Shown one piece after another: positions 1 to 8,276 of a stretch of 19,995 bases of DNA. The DNA lies in contig JAXHTH010000053.1 in assembly GCA_034211115.1 (NCBI GenBank), positions 1 through 19,995 of the forward strand, in the 5' to 3' direction. The DNA comes from JAXHTH01 sp034211115. Lineage in GTDB: Bacteria; Planctomycetota; Phycisphaerae; Phycisphaerales; SM1A02. The position numbers and the translations under genes are program-made. Below the pieces are notes generated by a model that worked only from the letters and a program-made list of their open reading frames with translations, was not told the origin of the DNA and searched no databases. The stretch's first letter is position 1, and each line of letters starts with the position of its first letter.

Positions 1-201
1 GCCCCCAACGATCGGCGATTGTGGACAAGTCCGGTAATAGCGGCATCCCTTGACAGAAAAGCCGGATTCTGCTCTCCTGTTCACGGTATTCAATGGGGGG
101 TGGGCTGGATGAGATTCCGAAGCACGCTGCGGGAGAAGAAGGAAACGCCAGGGGGTCTGCGCGCGAACCTGCAGCGTCGGCGCAAGAAGGAGAAAAAAGA
201 A

Positions 202-3200
202 ATGAAGGCCATGGACACGGTCAGGCTCGCCCTCCTCGGCGGCCTGCTGGCGATCGCTCTGTCTGCACCCGCCCACGCCGGCGCGTGCATCCTCGAGGAA
301 ACCGAATGCATCGACGTCCCGCAGGAAGTGTGCGAGGCATTGGGTGGCGAGTACATGGGGGACGAGACTGATTGTGATACGTGGAGATTCGAGCCGCTGC
401 CGGAAGGCGCGTGTTGTTTTGAGGATCCCGATGAAGATTGCCAGGATCTCACCGAGCCGGCTTGCTTTGCGGCTGGAGGGGTGTGGTCCGGACCGGGAAG
501 CGACTGCGATTGGATCGAGTGCACGGGCGCTTGCTGTCTGTTCGACGGGACTTGTGAACAGCGAACACGCCTCGACTGCGAGTCCATTCCCGGCGCCAAG
601 TTCATGGGCAACGATATCAGTTGCGATTCAGTCGTATGCCGAGTCGTCGGCGCCTGTTGCCTCCCTAGTGGATCCTGCCAAGAGTCGACAGCTGATGAAT
701 GCCATGACCTCATCGGTGGTGTATACCAGGGGTGGCAGACTGAATGCCAGACGACTGTGTGCACCGGCGCGTGCTGCGTCGGTGGTTGTCCGCCGTCGTG
801 CGTGCCTGATGTCACTTGGGACGATTGCGAGACCGCCGAGCCCGATGGTCTCGGCGGGCACTTTCTTGGCTACGGCAGCACCTGTGATGAGGGAATCTGC
901 TTGGCGCTCGTCGAGGAGCAGTCCTACAGCTTCGTACAATCGGGCGGGGATCGTGTGTTCAACTTCGAGAAATTCGATGATCTCGGCAAGTTGCGTTCGT
1001 TGGAGCGGGTGACGATTGAGGTGTCCGGCCAGGTGATTCTCGTGGCAATCCTGGACAATCGCGGCAACGACAACGCAATCGAGTCCCCATCGCTTGTCAC
1101 TGAGACAGTCGCTGTCAACCTGCAAGATCTTCTCTACTTTCCTGATCTCTTTTCGCTCATCGATGTCGCGGATTTCGAGATCGTCTGCCCGCCGCCTCCG
1201 TTTCTGGTCCTTCCCGGCGCGTTCTGCGCGTTCGAGAGCCCGTACCTGTTTCCCGATCCACCGCCCGCTGGGCTCGCCATCGTACGGGATGCTAATGAAG
1301 GACTGGAAGAGTTCGTTGCAGCCAGCCCAGGTGACACGTTCCAGATCATTCTGATTGGCGAGGGACGTGTGACGAACGAAGGGATCGGGGAGGGTGCGAT
1401 CAATAGGGATCCGCATATCGCGGAAGGGCTGATCAAGGTCACCTACGAATACGAGCCCGCCTTCACCTGCGACATCATCGGCCCGGACGAGCTCTGTCCT
1501 CTGGCGTGCGACGAGTACATCGTCGACATCATGAACATGCCCGACGGCGCGCCCCCTCCCACCTACGAGTGGTTCATCAGCGGCGACGGGTACCTGCCGG
1601 CTCCCTGCGATGGGGCTGCCTGCGAAGCGTGTGGCGAGGATACCTGTGACGGCTCGTTCGTTCTCACCGTCGAGGTCAGCGTCGGCGAGCTTTGCGCCAT
1701 GTGTGAGAAGGAGGTCTTTGTTGGTGACGGGACACCACCAGATATCTCCTGTCCGGCGAATGAGGAGTTCCAGTGCGAAGGGGAGATCCCACCGCCCGCC
1801 GCGGACCTTGAGGAGTTCATCGAGCAGGGCGGGTCCGTGTCGGACAACTGCCCCGGCGAGATCACCGTGGAATGGCTGGGCGACAGCGATCTGAGCGATC
1901 CCTGTGGGGGGACGGTCGAGCGCACATACCGCGCCACAGATCACTGCGGGATTCAGGCGACGTGCATTCAGACTTTCACCGTCAATGACACGATCGCGCC
2001 CGAGATCTTCTGCCCGCCGGAAGATCAGTACGAGTGCGAGGACGATCTCTCGCTGCCTGCAGCGAATCTGGCCGAGTTCGAGGCGCAGGGTGGATCCGTG
2101 TCAGACAACTGTCCCGGCCCGATCACGCTGACGTGCCTGGGCGACAGCGACCTGACGGATCCCTGCGGAGGAACGATCGATCGCACCTACGAGGCCAGGG
2201 ATCAGTGCAACAACGCGGCGACTTGCGTGCAGACGTTCACGATTGACGACGAGACACCGCCGCAAATCGATTGCCCACCGGACGAGACCTACGAATGCGA
2301 GGAGGATATTCCCGATCACGCGACGAATCTCGCCGAGTTCGAGGTGCAGGGCGGATCGGTGTCGGACAATTGCCCGGGCCCGATCACGCTTACGTGGCTG
2401 GGCGACAGCGACCTGACGGATCCCTGCGGCGGGATGATCGAACGCAGATATGAGGCGAGAGATCAGTGCGGCAACACGGCGACGTGCATCCAGATAATCA
2501 CAATCGACGACCAGACGCCGCCGGACATCACATGTCCGGATGACGCGACATTCGAGTGCGAGGGCGATATCCCGCCCCCGGCTGAGGATCTCGCCGAGTT
2601 CGAGGGGCAGGGAGGCTCCGCGACCGACAACTGTGACGGCCCGATCGAGATCGTCTGGCTTGGGGACAGCGATCTGACGGATCCCTGCGGGGGGACGATC
2701 GAGCGGCAGTATCAGGCGATCGACCAGTGCGATAACGCCAGCGAGATCTGCACGCAGACGTTCACGATCGACGACACAACACCGCCGGAGCTCACGTGCC
2801 CCCCGGACAAGTCGTACCAGTGCGAGGAGGACGTTCCGGCGGCGGCATCAGACCTCGATGATTTCGTGGCGCAGGGCGGTTCCGTGTCGGACAACTGTGA
2901 TGGGCCGATCACGATCATCTGGCTTGGCGATACCGATCTGTCGGATCCCTGCGGGGGAACGATCGAGCGCACCTACGAGGCCAGGGACCAGTGCAGCAAC
3001 GCGGCGACGTGCGTCCAGACGATCACAGTCAACGACACCGAGCCGCCGGAGTGCATCTGCCCGCCCGATCAGAACGTGGGATCGTGGGACGACATTCCCG
3101 CCCCGAACCCGGACGACGTTACGTGCACGGATAACTGCGGCCCGTGTGATGTCGAGTGGGTCAGTGACGTCCCGGACAGCCCGCAGGAGTGTCCCTTCAC

Positions 3201-4482
3201 CATGGTGCGTACATACAGGTGCATTGACGAATGTGACAATGAAAGCACCTGCGAGCAGCGCTTCATCTGCGGCAACGATCATCCCGGTTGTGATGAGAAG
3301 GGCAGCCTCGTCGTCTTCTCCAAGGTCGAGATCCGCTGGGATGCGGGCGGCAACCTCCTCCAGGACACGTTCATCCAGCTCACGAACGACTACCCCGGCG
3401 ATGTCTGGGTCAAGATGTATTTCATCAACGGCGATGAGCCGCTGGAGGAGACCGCCGACGAGCGGGCGCACCTCGGCTGGAACTGGACCGATGTGACGAT
3501 CCAGCTCACCGGGAACCAGCCCGTTTACTGGTCGGCCCTCACCGGTCTGCCCGCCAACGGCAGCGTCTCGCCGTTCACGATCCTCGATCCGGGCGACCCG
3601 CCCGGGCGGCCGGCCATGGACGGCACCACCGATCGCGTTTTGCGCGGCTACATCCTCGCCTGGGCCGTCAACATCGCCGGCACGGACGAGATCAAGTGGA
3701 ACCACCTCGCCGGCAACGGCACGCTCGTCCACTACGGACACGGCACGGGCTGGGAGTACAAGGCCTGTGCTTTCCAGGTCGTCGATACCGATCCGGACAA
3801 TCCGTGGGTCGGTCACGGCGAGCCGACGGGAACGCCCGGCGTGTTGAACCTCGATGGCATCGAGTACGACCGCTGCTATGACGTGCTGCTGATGAACTTC
3901 CAGGCGGCCGAATCGGCCGCGTTCAGCCAGGAGGGTGTGGCGCAGACCATCTCCGACACGGACCTGACGCTCCACCCGGTCTCCGCTGATCTCCGTCAGA
4001 ACAACGATGGGCCGCTGCTCACGAAGGCCGACTTCACGGTTCGCAACCAGTGGGAGAGCCAGTTCGGCACGCATCGCTGCATCGTGTTCTGGGACCAGAC
4101 GCTGCTGAGCCTGTACGGGATCCCGAACGTCTTCCTCGTGGACAGCCTGCAGACCGATCACGGCAGCGCACTGATCGACGGCGTGGCCGGCGAGATCTGC
4201 GACCTCGATCTCGACGGTGACGGCGTGCCCGACATCATCGCCGAGCCTGCCGCGCTGCTCGGTCTCAGCGCAAGGATGCTGACAATCGATGGCGGCCAGG
4301 ACTTCAGCACGGCCGGCACATCGCTGTTCGGCTTCGGCGCGCAAGGCGCCACGATCCGATACGACCCGGATGAGGATGTGCCGGGGGTGCCGGGGCTGCC
4401 GCCGAATCCAACGAAGGAAGACCTTCGCACGTTCCTCGATGCGTTCATCAAGGAATATGGGGACTCTCGGCAGGACAGGTAA
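202..4482 (+). CDS. Giant secreted Cys-rich / HYR-repeat protein
   Basis: About 1426 residues, exported, function unknown. I chose the ATG at 202 because AGAAGGAG sits about 10 nt upstream and it opens directly on a signal peptide (MKAMDTVRLALLGGLLAIAL, cleavage after Ala-His-Ala at 26). The open frame extends back to 19, but those residues are Arg/Lys-rich and not signal-like. Order of domains: five Cys-rich repeats beginning GAC(C) (residues 27-233), a beta-rich region resembling 'choice-of-anchor' domains (about 234-415), an Ig/PKD-like segment (about 421-510), five 87-residue HYR-type repeats plus a divergent sixth (511 to about 1029), and a C-terminal region of about 400 residues starting CDEKGSLVVFSKVEIRWD. 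It has no C-terminal dockerin module or membrane anchor, unlike the four minus-strand genes. HYR domains are adhesion-like extracellular folds, so a cell-surface or matrix role is plausible but inferred. A terminator follows. Confidence 0.9.
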   Translation: MKAMDTVRLALLGGLLAIALSAPAHAGACILEETECIDVPQEVCEALGGEYMGDETDCDTWRFEPLPEGACCFEDPDEDCQDLTEPACFAAGGVWSGPGSDCDWIECTGACCLFDGTCEQRTRLDCESIPGAKFMGNDISCDSVVCRVVGACCLPSGSCQESTADECHDLIGGVYQGWQTECQTTVCTGACCVGGCPPSCVPDVTWDDCETAEPDGLGGHFLGYGSTCDEGICLALVEEQSYSFVQSGGDRVFNFEKFDDLGKLRSLERVTIEVSGQVILVAILDNRGNDNAIESPSLVTETVAVNLQDLLYFPDLFSLIDVADFEIVCPPPPFLVLPGAFCAFESPYLFPDPPPAGLAIVRDANEGLEEFVAASPGDTFQIILIGEGRVTNEGIGEGAINRDPHIAEGLIKVTYEYEPAFTCDIIGPDELCPLACDEYIVDIMNMPDGAPPPTYEWFISGDGYLPAPCDGAACEACGEDTCDGSFVLTVEVSVGELCAMCEKEVFVGDGTPPDISCPANEEFQCEGEIPPPAADLEEFIEQGGSVSDNCPGEITVEWLGDSDLSDPCGGTVERTYRATDHCGIQATCIQTFTVNDTIAPEIFCPPEDQYECEDDLSLPAANLAEFEAQGGSVSDNCPGPITLTCLGDSDLTDPCGGTIDRTYEARDQCNNAATCVQTFTIDDETPPQIDCPPDETYECEEDIPDHATNLAEFEVQGGSVSDNCPGPITLTWLGDSDLTDPCGGMIERRYEARDQCGNTATCIQIITIDDQTPPDITCPDDATFECEGDIPPPAEDLAEFEGQGGSATDNCDGPIEIVWLGDSDLTDPCGGTIERQYQAIDQCDNASEICTQTFTIDDTTPPELTCPPDKSYQCEEDVPAAASDLDDFVAQGGSVSDNCDGPITIIWLGDTDLSDPCGGTIERTYEARDQCSNAATCVQTITVNDTEPPECICPPDQNVGSWDDIPAPNPDDVTCTDNCGPCDVEWVSDVPDSPQECPFTMVRTYRCIDECDNESTCEQRFICGNDHPGCDEKGSLVVFSKVEIRWDAGGNLLQDTFIQLTNDYPGDVWVKMYFINGDEPLEETADERAHLGWNWTDVTIQLTGNQPVYWSALTGLPANGSVSPFTILDPGDPPGRPAMDGTTDRVLRGYILAWAVNIAGTDEIKWNHLAGNGTLVHYGHGTGWEYKACAFQVVDTDPDNPWVGHGEPTGTPGVLNLDGIEYDRCYDVLLMNFQAAESAAFSQEGVAQTISDTDLTLHPVSADLRQNNDGPLLTKADFTVRNQWESQFGTHRCIVFWDQTLLSLYGIPNVFLVDSLQTDHGSALIDGVAGEICDLDLDGDGVPDIIAEPAALLGLSARMLTIDGGQDFSTAGTSLFGFGAQGATIRYDPDEDVPGVPGLPPNPTKEDLRTFLDAFIKEYGDSRQDR
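280..900 (+). repeat. Five Cys-rich 'GACC' repeats (protein level)
   Basis: Five consecutive units of about 35-45 residues. Each starts Gly-Ala-Cys-(Cys), has a third Cys a few residues later, then a Cys-x-x-x-Gly-Gly-type turn with an aromatic-x-Gly, and ends in two Cys. Examples are GACCLFDGTCEQRTRLDC and GACCLPSGSCQESTADEC. The DNA copies are diverged. The same unit appears once in the gene at 17029-18831 (GACVFDDDTCEELFRDVC). Confidence 0.8.
1732..3288 (+). repeat. Tandem 87-codon HYR-like repeat array
   Basis: Repeat units begin at 1732, 1993, 2254, 2515, 2779 and 3040. The period is 261 nt (87 codons), with one 264-nt unit that carries an extra codon near its end. Each of the first five starts near (T/A)PP/AP-x-I-x-C-P, and contains GGSVSDNC (or GGSATDNC), a W/C-LGD(S/T)DL segment, DPCGG and a C-terminal ATC(I/V)QTF-like strand. 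The sixth unit is diverged. The regular period and long shared blocks point to expansion by in-frame tandem duplication. Several Cys per unit suggest disulfide-stabilised domains. Confidence 0.9.
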
Positions 4483-4509
4483 GGACTCAAGTCGAGCAAC
4501 TGACTCAAC

Positions 4510-4559
4510 GGACGACGGTGGCCTCCCGCTCTCCTGTGCTCCCGTCGTCCTTTTTCTTT
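4510..4559 (+). terminator. Rho-independent terminator after the HYR-repeat gene
   Basis: Perfect 9-bp stem GGACGACGG (4510-4518) with CCGTCGTCC (4542-4550), loop of 23 nt, immediately followed by TTTTTCTTT. It lies 27 nt after the stop codon. Confidence 0.85.
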
Positions 4560-5022
4560 GCGCGGTTGATGCTGGATAGATCGTGTTCAATGCAAACGGC
4601 GCCGGCGGGGCACGGAATGCCGGTGCGTTGGACAGGCGCCACCGCCACGTCCTATAACACACATCTGAAGTGACCGTTCGGGGGGAGGAGGAAAGCCGTT
4701 GCGCCCCCGACGCCGCAGACGCTGGATTCATTCCGGGCCGGATGGACGAGCCCGGATTCTTCGATGTTCCGGGGACACGGGGTCTTATCGGGGGCGATTG
4801 ATTGACAGTATTCGGACCGTCTGGCGTCTTGTCCTTGCGCGATCCGCATCCCTGTTTCATCTTGACGTTCAGTGGCATGGCCGTGCCTGCCTTCCCTTCC
4901 TTCACTGTCTTCCGGATTTGACACTCTCAACTGACTGCCATCTCGTGCGCGGGGCTGCCGCGGCCGGGTCTGTGCAGTGTTTTCCGGTCCAAGTCCGTGA
5001 CTGACCGTAGTGGAGGAGAGGG
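4560..5022. other. Intergenic region, no gene recognised
   Basis: Short open frames here, including a minus-strand one at 4652-5149, have compositions unlike real proteins and no ribosome-binding site worth noting. TTGACA occurs at 4802-4807 and 4918-4923. The second has a weak TCTCGT 17 nt later at 4941-4946 and could be the -35/-10 pair for the beta-helix gene, but the -10 matches at only three positions. Confidence 0.4.
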
Positions 5023-6219
5023 ATGAAGGGCACGCTCCGTTCGATTCTCGTCGGCGTTGCACTTTACAGTCTCGCAGCATCAGCGGTCGCTGATCAGATC
5101 TTTGTCGATCCTGAGTCCTCGACGATTCAGATAGCCATTGATGCTGCATGCGACGGCGATGAGATCATCGTCGCCCCGGGCACTTATCACGAGGCGATCG
5201 ATCTCCTCGGAAAGGCGGTCATGCTACGCAGCGCCCAAGGACCTGAACTCACCATCATCGACGCCTCGGGGAAGGACTCCAGTGTCGTCCTCTGCGACAA
5301 GGACGAGACTTCCGCTACGGTCATTGAGGGCTTCACGCTTACGGGCGGAACGGGTACCTATTCGTCCAGCTTCTATCACGGAGGCGGGCTGTTTGTGCGA
5401 TTATCCGCGCCCACCATCCGCGATTGCATCTTTGAAGGCAACGTTGCTGAGGCGGGAGGGGGCGTTTCGCTCTACGTGGCGTGGCCGACAATCGAAGGGT
5501 GCATCTTCCGGAATAACGAGGCGACGTTCGGCGGGGATCGCGGTGGTGGCGGTCTGCATTCACTCTCGAGCTACCCGGTCATCGTCAACTGCGTATTCGC
5601 AGGCAATCTCGCCTCGGGCCCCGCGTCTGGCGGGGGAGTAGCGATCACGAACGGACAGCCTGAGATCATCGGCTGTCTATTCTCCGGAAACGAAGGCCTG
5701 TGCGGCGGTGGGCTGAGGAACGACAGCAGCAAGCCGGCGATCGTCAACTGCACCTTCGTGGGCAACGTCTCTAGGTACGAAGACTGTGGTGCAGCGATGT
5801 ACTCATACGGCAACAACGCTGAAGCTGTCGTCACTGGTTGTATATTCTGGGATAATTACGACGGCGCTAATGGCGTTCCGATCGTCGATTACTTCTACGG
5901 CGCCGACACGAGCGTCTTCGCCAGTCTTGTCCAAGGCGGTTGGGATGGTTCCGGTTCAGGCAACATCGACGCCGATCCCCTCTTCGTCAACGCTGCCAAC
6001 GGCGATCTGCGTCTCCTGTCCGGCTCGCCGTGCATCGATGCCGGAGATACAGCGGCGTTCCTCGAGTTCGGCCTCGACTGCGATCTCGATGGCAATCCGC
6101 GGCCGGTGGACGGCGGCCAGGGCGGCGGCGATGGCGGGTTCAGCCTCATGAGACGCCGCTACCGCATCATGGCCCCCCTGCCCGTCGTCGACATGGGCGC
6201 CTACGAGTATCAGCCCTGA
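5023..6219 (+). CDS. Secreted right-handed parallel beta-helix protein
   Basis: 398 residues. The ATG at 5023 is preceded by GGAGGAG about 4 nt upstream and begins a signal peptide (MKGTLRSILVGVALYSLAAS, cleavage after Ala-Val-Ala at 23). The N-terminal part reads like a polysaccharide-lyase/NosD-type helix cap: 'IQIAIDAACDGDEIIVAPGTY' matches the usual 'tIq.Ai..A..GD.I.vapGtY' motif. Repeated rungs follow, of the type 'P-x-I-x-(D/G/N)C-x-F-x-G/N-N'. The C-terminal part has 'DADPLFVNAANGDLRLLSGS', then 'PCIDAGD' and a final 'VDMGAYEYQP', which is the widespread choice-of-anchor Q ending. Proteins of this architecture are usually annotated only as beta-helix repeat proteins. A carbohydrate-binding or lyase activity is possible, but I see no catalytic residues I can name. 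Confidence 0.9.
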   Translation: MKGTLRSILVGVALYSLAASAVADQIFVDPESSTIQIAIDAACDGDEIIVAPGTYHEAIDLLGKAVMLRSAQGPELTIIDASGKDSSVVLCDKDETSATVIEGFTLTGGTGTYSSSFYHGGGLFVRLSAPTIRDCIFEGNVAEAGGGVSLYVAWPTIEGCIFRNNEATFGGDRGGGGLHSLSSYPVIVNCVFAGNLASGPASGGGVAITNGQPEIIGCLFSGNEGLCGGGLRNDSSKPAIVNCTFVGNVSRYEDCGAAMYSYGNNAEAVVTGCIFWDNYDGANGVPIVDYFYGADTSVFASLVQGGWDGSGSGNIDADPLFVNAANGDLRLLSGSPCIDAGDTAAFLEFGLDCDLDGNPRPVDGGQGGGDGGFSLMRRRYRIMAPLPVVDMGAYEYQP

Positions 6220-6261
6220 TCACCCGCCGCGAGCGGCGAACAGACTCCAACGGGCAACCGA

Positions 6262-6290
6262 CGAAGCCGCACTCATCGCGGCTTCGCTTT
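6262..6290 (+). terminator. Rho-independent terminator after the beta-helix gene
   Basis: Perfect 9-bp stem CGAAGCCGC (6262-6270) with GCGGCTTCG (6278-6286), a 7-nt loop, then CTTTT. It is 43 nt after the stop codon. Confidence 0.8.
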
Positions 6291-6448
6291 TGCGCGCCGC
6301 GCGTCCCGTCTCGCGGCGCAACTCACCGCGCCTCAATGAAGTGCACTTCGGGATGCAGAAGACGACATTCACATCAGCAGCAGCGCGCCATCAGTAAGCG
6401 TACCTGAAGATACATCACTCCACGTTGAAGCGCAGATACGAACACCCA

Positions 6449-6476
6449 TTGACAGCTCTGTAAATGGCTGTACGCT
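6449..6476 (+). promoter_or_regulatory. Possible sigma70-type promoter for the TPR lipoprotein gene
   Basis: A perfect TTGACA (6449-6454) is followed after 16 nt by TACGCT (6471-6476), which matches TATAAT at three positions. It lies 51 nt upstream of the GTG start and downstream of the preceding terminator, so its position is right even though the -10 is weak. Confidence 0.35.
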
Positions 6477-6526
6477 TCACCCGCCGTTGCACTCTCTGTC
6501 TGCAACTCTGCTGAAAGGAATCGCTC

Positions 6527-8179
6527 GTGAAGCGCACCGCCGCTCTTCTTCTCGTGACATTGCTCATCGCCGGCTGTCAGAGCGCGACGCGCGCGCCGGA
6601 GCCGCGCCTGCACGTCGGCGTCGATCGGTATCACATGCCGATCAGCACGGACTCGCCGGAGGCGCAGCGGTGGTTCGACCAGGGGCTTCAGCTCGCCTAC
6701 GGCTTCTACCACACCGCAGCCGTCCGGTCGTACAGGCAGGCGGCGCATCTCGATCCGCAGTGCCCGATGGCGTGGTGGGGCATCGCCTACGCGCTGGGGC
6801 CCAACATCAACGCGCCGATCGTCGATGCACAAACGCACGCCGAGGCGTACCGCGCGGCGCAGGCGGCGCTGGCCCGCATCGACCACGCCACGCCGAAGGA
6901 GGCCGCGCTCATTCGCGCGATGGCCCGGCGATACGCCGCGCCCATGCCCGCGGACGTCACGGCCCTCAACGAGGCCTACGCCGACGCCATGCGCGAGGTG
7001 CATCGGCAGTATCCTAATGATCCGGACGTGGCCACGGTGTTCGCCGATGCGCTGATGAATCTCCAGCCGTGGGACTACTGGACCGCGTCGGACGAACCGA
7101 AGCTGAACCACGCCGAGAGCCTCGCGGCGCTCGAAGGCGCATTGCGCATCGTGCCCGATCATCCGGGCGCGAGTCATTTCTACATCCACGCGATGGAATC
7201 GGGACCCGAGCCGGAGAAGGCGCTGGCGGCGGCCGAGGCGCTCACGCATCGCGTGCCCGGCGCCGGGCATCTCGTGCACATGCCCTCGCACATCTACGCC
7301 GTGGTGGGGCGGTATCCGGACGCGGCCGACGCCAACGAGCGGGCCATCGCCGCCGATCGCGGGCTGCTCGAGGGCGAAGCGCCCGGCGACACGTACTGGG
7401 GCTACTACGGCCACAACCTGCATTTCCTCGCCTACGCGGCGATGATGGAGTGCCGCTACGACACCGCGATGCGCGCGGCGCGCGAACTCTGGGAGGATCT
7501 GCCCGATGCCTACATCCGCAACGAGGGGTGGTTCGTCGAGGGCATCGTGCCGACGAAGTACCACGTGATGATCCGCTTCGGGCGGTGGAGGAAGATCCTC
7601 GCCGAGCCGGCGCCCCCGGATCACCTCATCGTCAGTATCGCCGTCCATCACTACGCGCGGAGCATCGCGCATTCGGCCTTGGGGCACATCGAGCCGGCCC
7701 GGGCCGAGCGGGAGGCGTTCGAGGCCGCCGCGGACCGCATACCCGACCATTGGCGTCAGTTGAACAACCGCATCTCGGACATCCTGCCGGTCGCGCGGGC
7801 GATGGTGCACGGCGAGCTGCTCTTCCGTGAGGGCAGGCTCGACGAGGCATTCGCCGTCCTGCGCGAAGGCGCGATCGCCGAGGATGCGCTCATTTACGAC
7901 GAACCGCCGGGCTGGATGGTCCCCGTCCGCCACGCGCTGGGCGCGCTGCTCATGTCCGCCGGCCGCTACGCCGAGGCGGAGAAGATCTACCGCGAGGATC
8001 TGCAGCGCAATCCGGACAACGGCTGGGGACTGCTCGGACTCGAGCAGGCGCTGCGGGCGCAGCGCAAGCTCGATGAGGTCGACGACCTGGCGCGACGGCG
8101 GGCGGTCGTCTGGGCCCGCGCGGATGTCCACGCCACGTCCTCTTGCTTCTGCGAACCGGGCAAGCGGATCTACCGCTGA
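6527..8179 (+). CDS. TPR-repeat lipoprotein
   Basis: 550 residues. The start is GTG at 6527, preceded by AAAGGA with 7-8 nt spacing, and it gives a clean lipoprotein signal (MKRTAALLLVTLLIAGCQS, lipobox L-I-A-G-Cys17). The mature protein is alpha-helical with tetratricopeptide-like units: near the N-terminus 'WFDQGLQLAYGFYHTAAVRS' and at the C-terminus 'GRYAEAEKIYREDLQRNPDN'. A conserved His-rich block at about residues 212-278 (HPGASHFYIHAMES, then GAGHLVHMPSHIYAVVGRY) is characteristic of a family of large TPR proteins annotated in Acidobacteria and Planctomycetes. The clustered His residues could bind a metal or cofactor, which is inference. It probably acts as an envelope scaffold. The next gene starts about 100 nt downstream on the same strand, so they may be co-transcribed. 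Confidence 0.88.
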   Translation: MKRTAALLLVTLLIAGCQSATRAPEPRLHVGVDRYHMPISTDSPEAQRWFDQGLQLAYGFYHTAAVRSYRQAAHLDPQCPMAWWGIAYALGPNINAPIVDAQTHAEAYRAAQAALARIDHATPKEAALIRAMARRYAAPMPADVTALNEAYADAMREVHRQYPNDPDVATVFADALMNLQPWDYWTASDEPKLNHAESLAALEGALRIVPDHPGASHFYIHAMESGPEPEKALAAAEALTHRVPGAGHLVHMPSHIYAVVGRYPDAADANERAIAADRGLLEGEAPGDTYWGYYGHNLHFLAYAAMMECRYDTAMRAARELWEDLPDAYIRNEGWFVEGIVPTKYHVMIRFGRWRKILAEPAPPDHLIVSIAVHHYARSIAHSALGHIEPARAEREAFEAAADRIPDHWRQLNNRISDILPVARAMVHGELLFREGRLDEAFAVLREGAIAEDALIYDEPPGWMVPVRHALGALLMSAGRYAEAEKIYREDLQRNPDNGWGLLGLEQALRAQRKLDEVDDLARRRAVVWARADVHATSSCFCEPGKRIYR

Positions 8180-8192
8180 GGAAGTTGCACAT

Positions 8193-8217
8193 CGCCTTCT
8201 TCCGGTGAAGGCGGTCC
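8193..8217 (+). terminator. Weak hairpin between the TPR and ketosynthase genes
   Basis: 7-bp stem CGCCTTC (8193-8199) with GAAGGCG (8207-8213) and a 7-nt loop. Only GTCCTTG follows rather than a real T-run, so it may be a partial terminator or an incidental fold. Confidence 0.25.
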
Positions 8218-8276
8218 TTGCCCGCCTCGCACGTGAAGACCGACGCGACCGGCGACGGAAGGGAGATGGAGATCAC

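Noticed and set aside
19..201. N-terminal extension of the first gene to the ATG at 19
   Set aside because: The added residues are not signal-like and lack a ribosome-binding site, whereas 202 has both a good site and a signal peptide. TTGACA at 50-55 would also fall inside the extension.
1732..3288. Possible CRISPR array from the regular repeats
   Set aside because: The 261-nt period is coding, in frame and without unique spacers; it is a protein domain repeat.
2848..4905. 685-codon minus-strand open frame
   Set aside because: It is antisense to the HYR-repeat gene and terminator; composition is Arg/Ala/Val-rich and no motif is recognisable.
6374..8131. 585-codon minus-strand open frame
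   Set aside because: It is a complementary shadow of the TPR lipoprotein gene, which has a start, ribosome-binding site, lipobox and family motifs.
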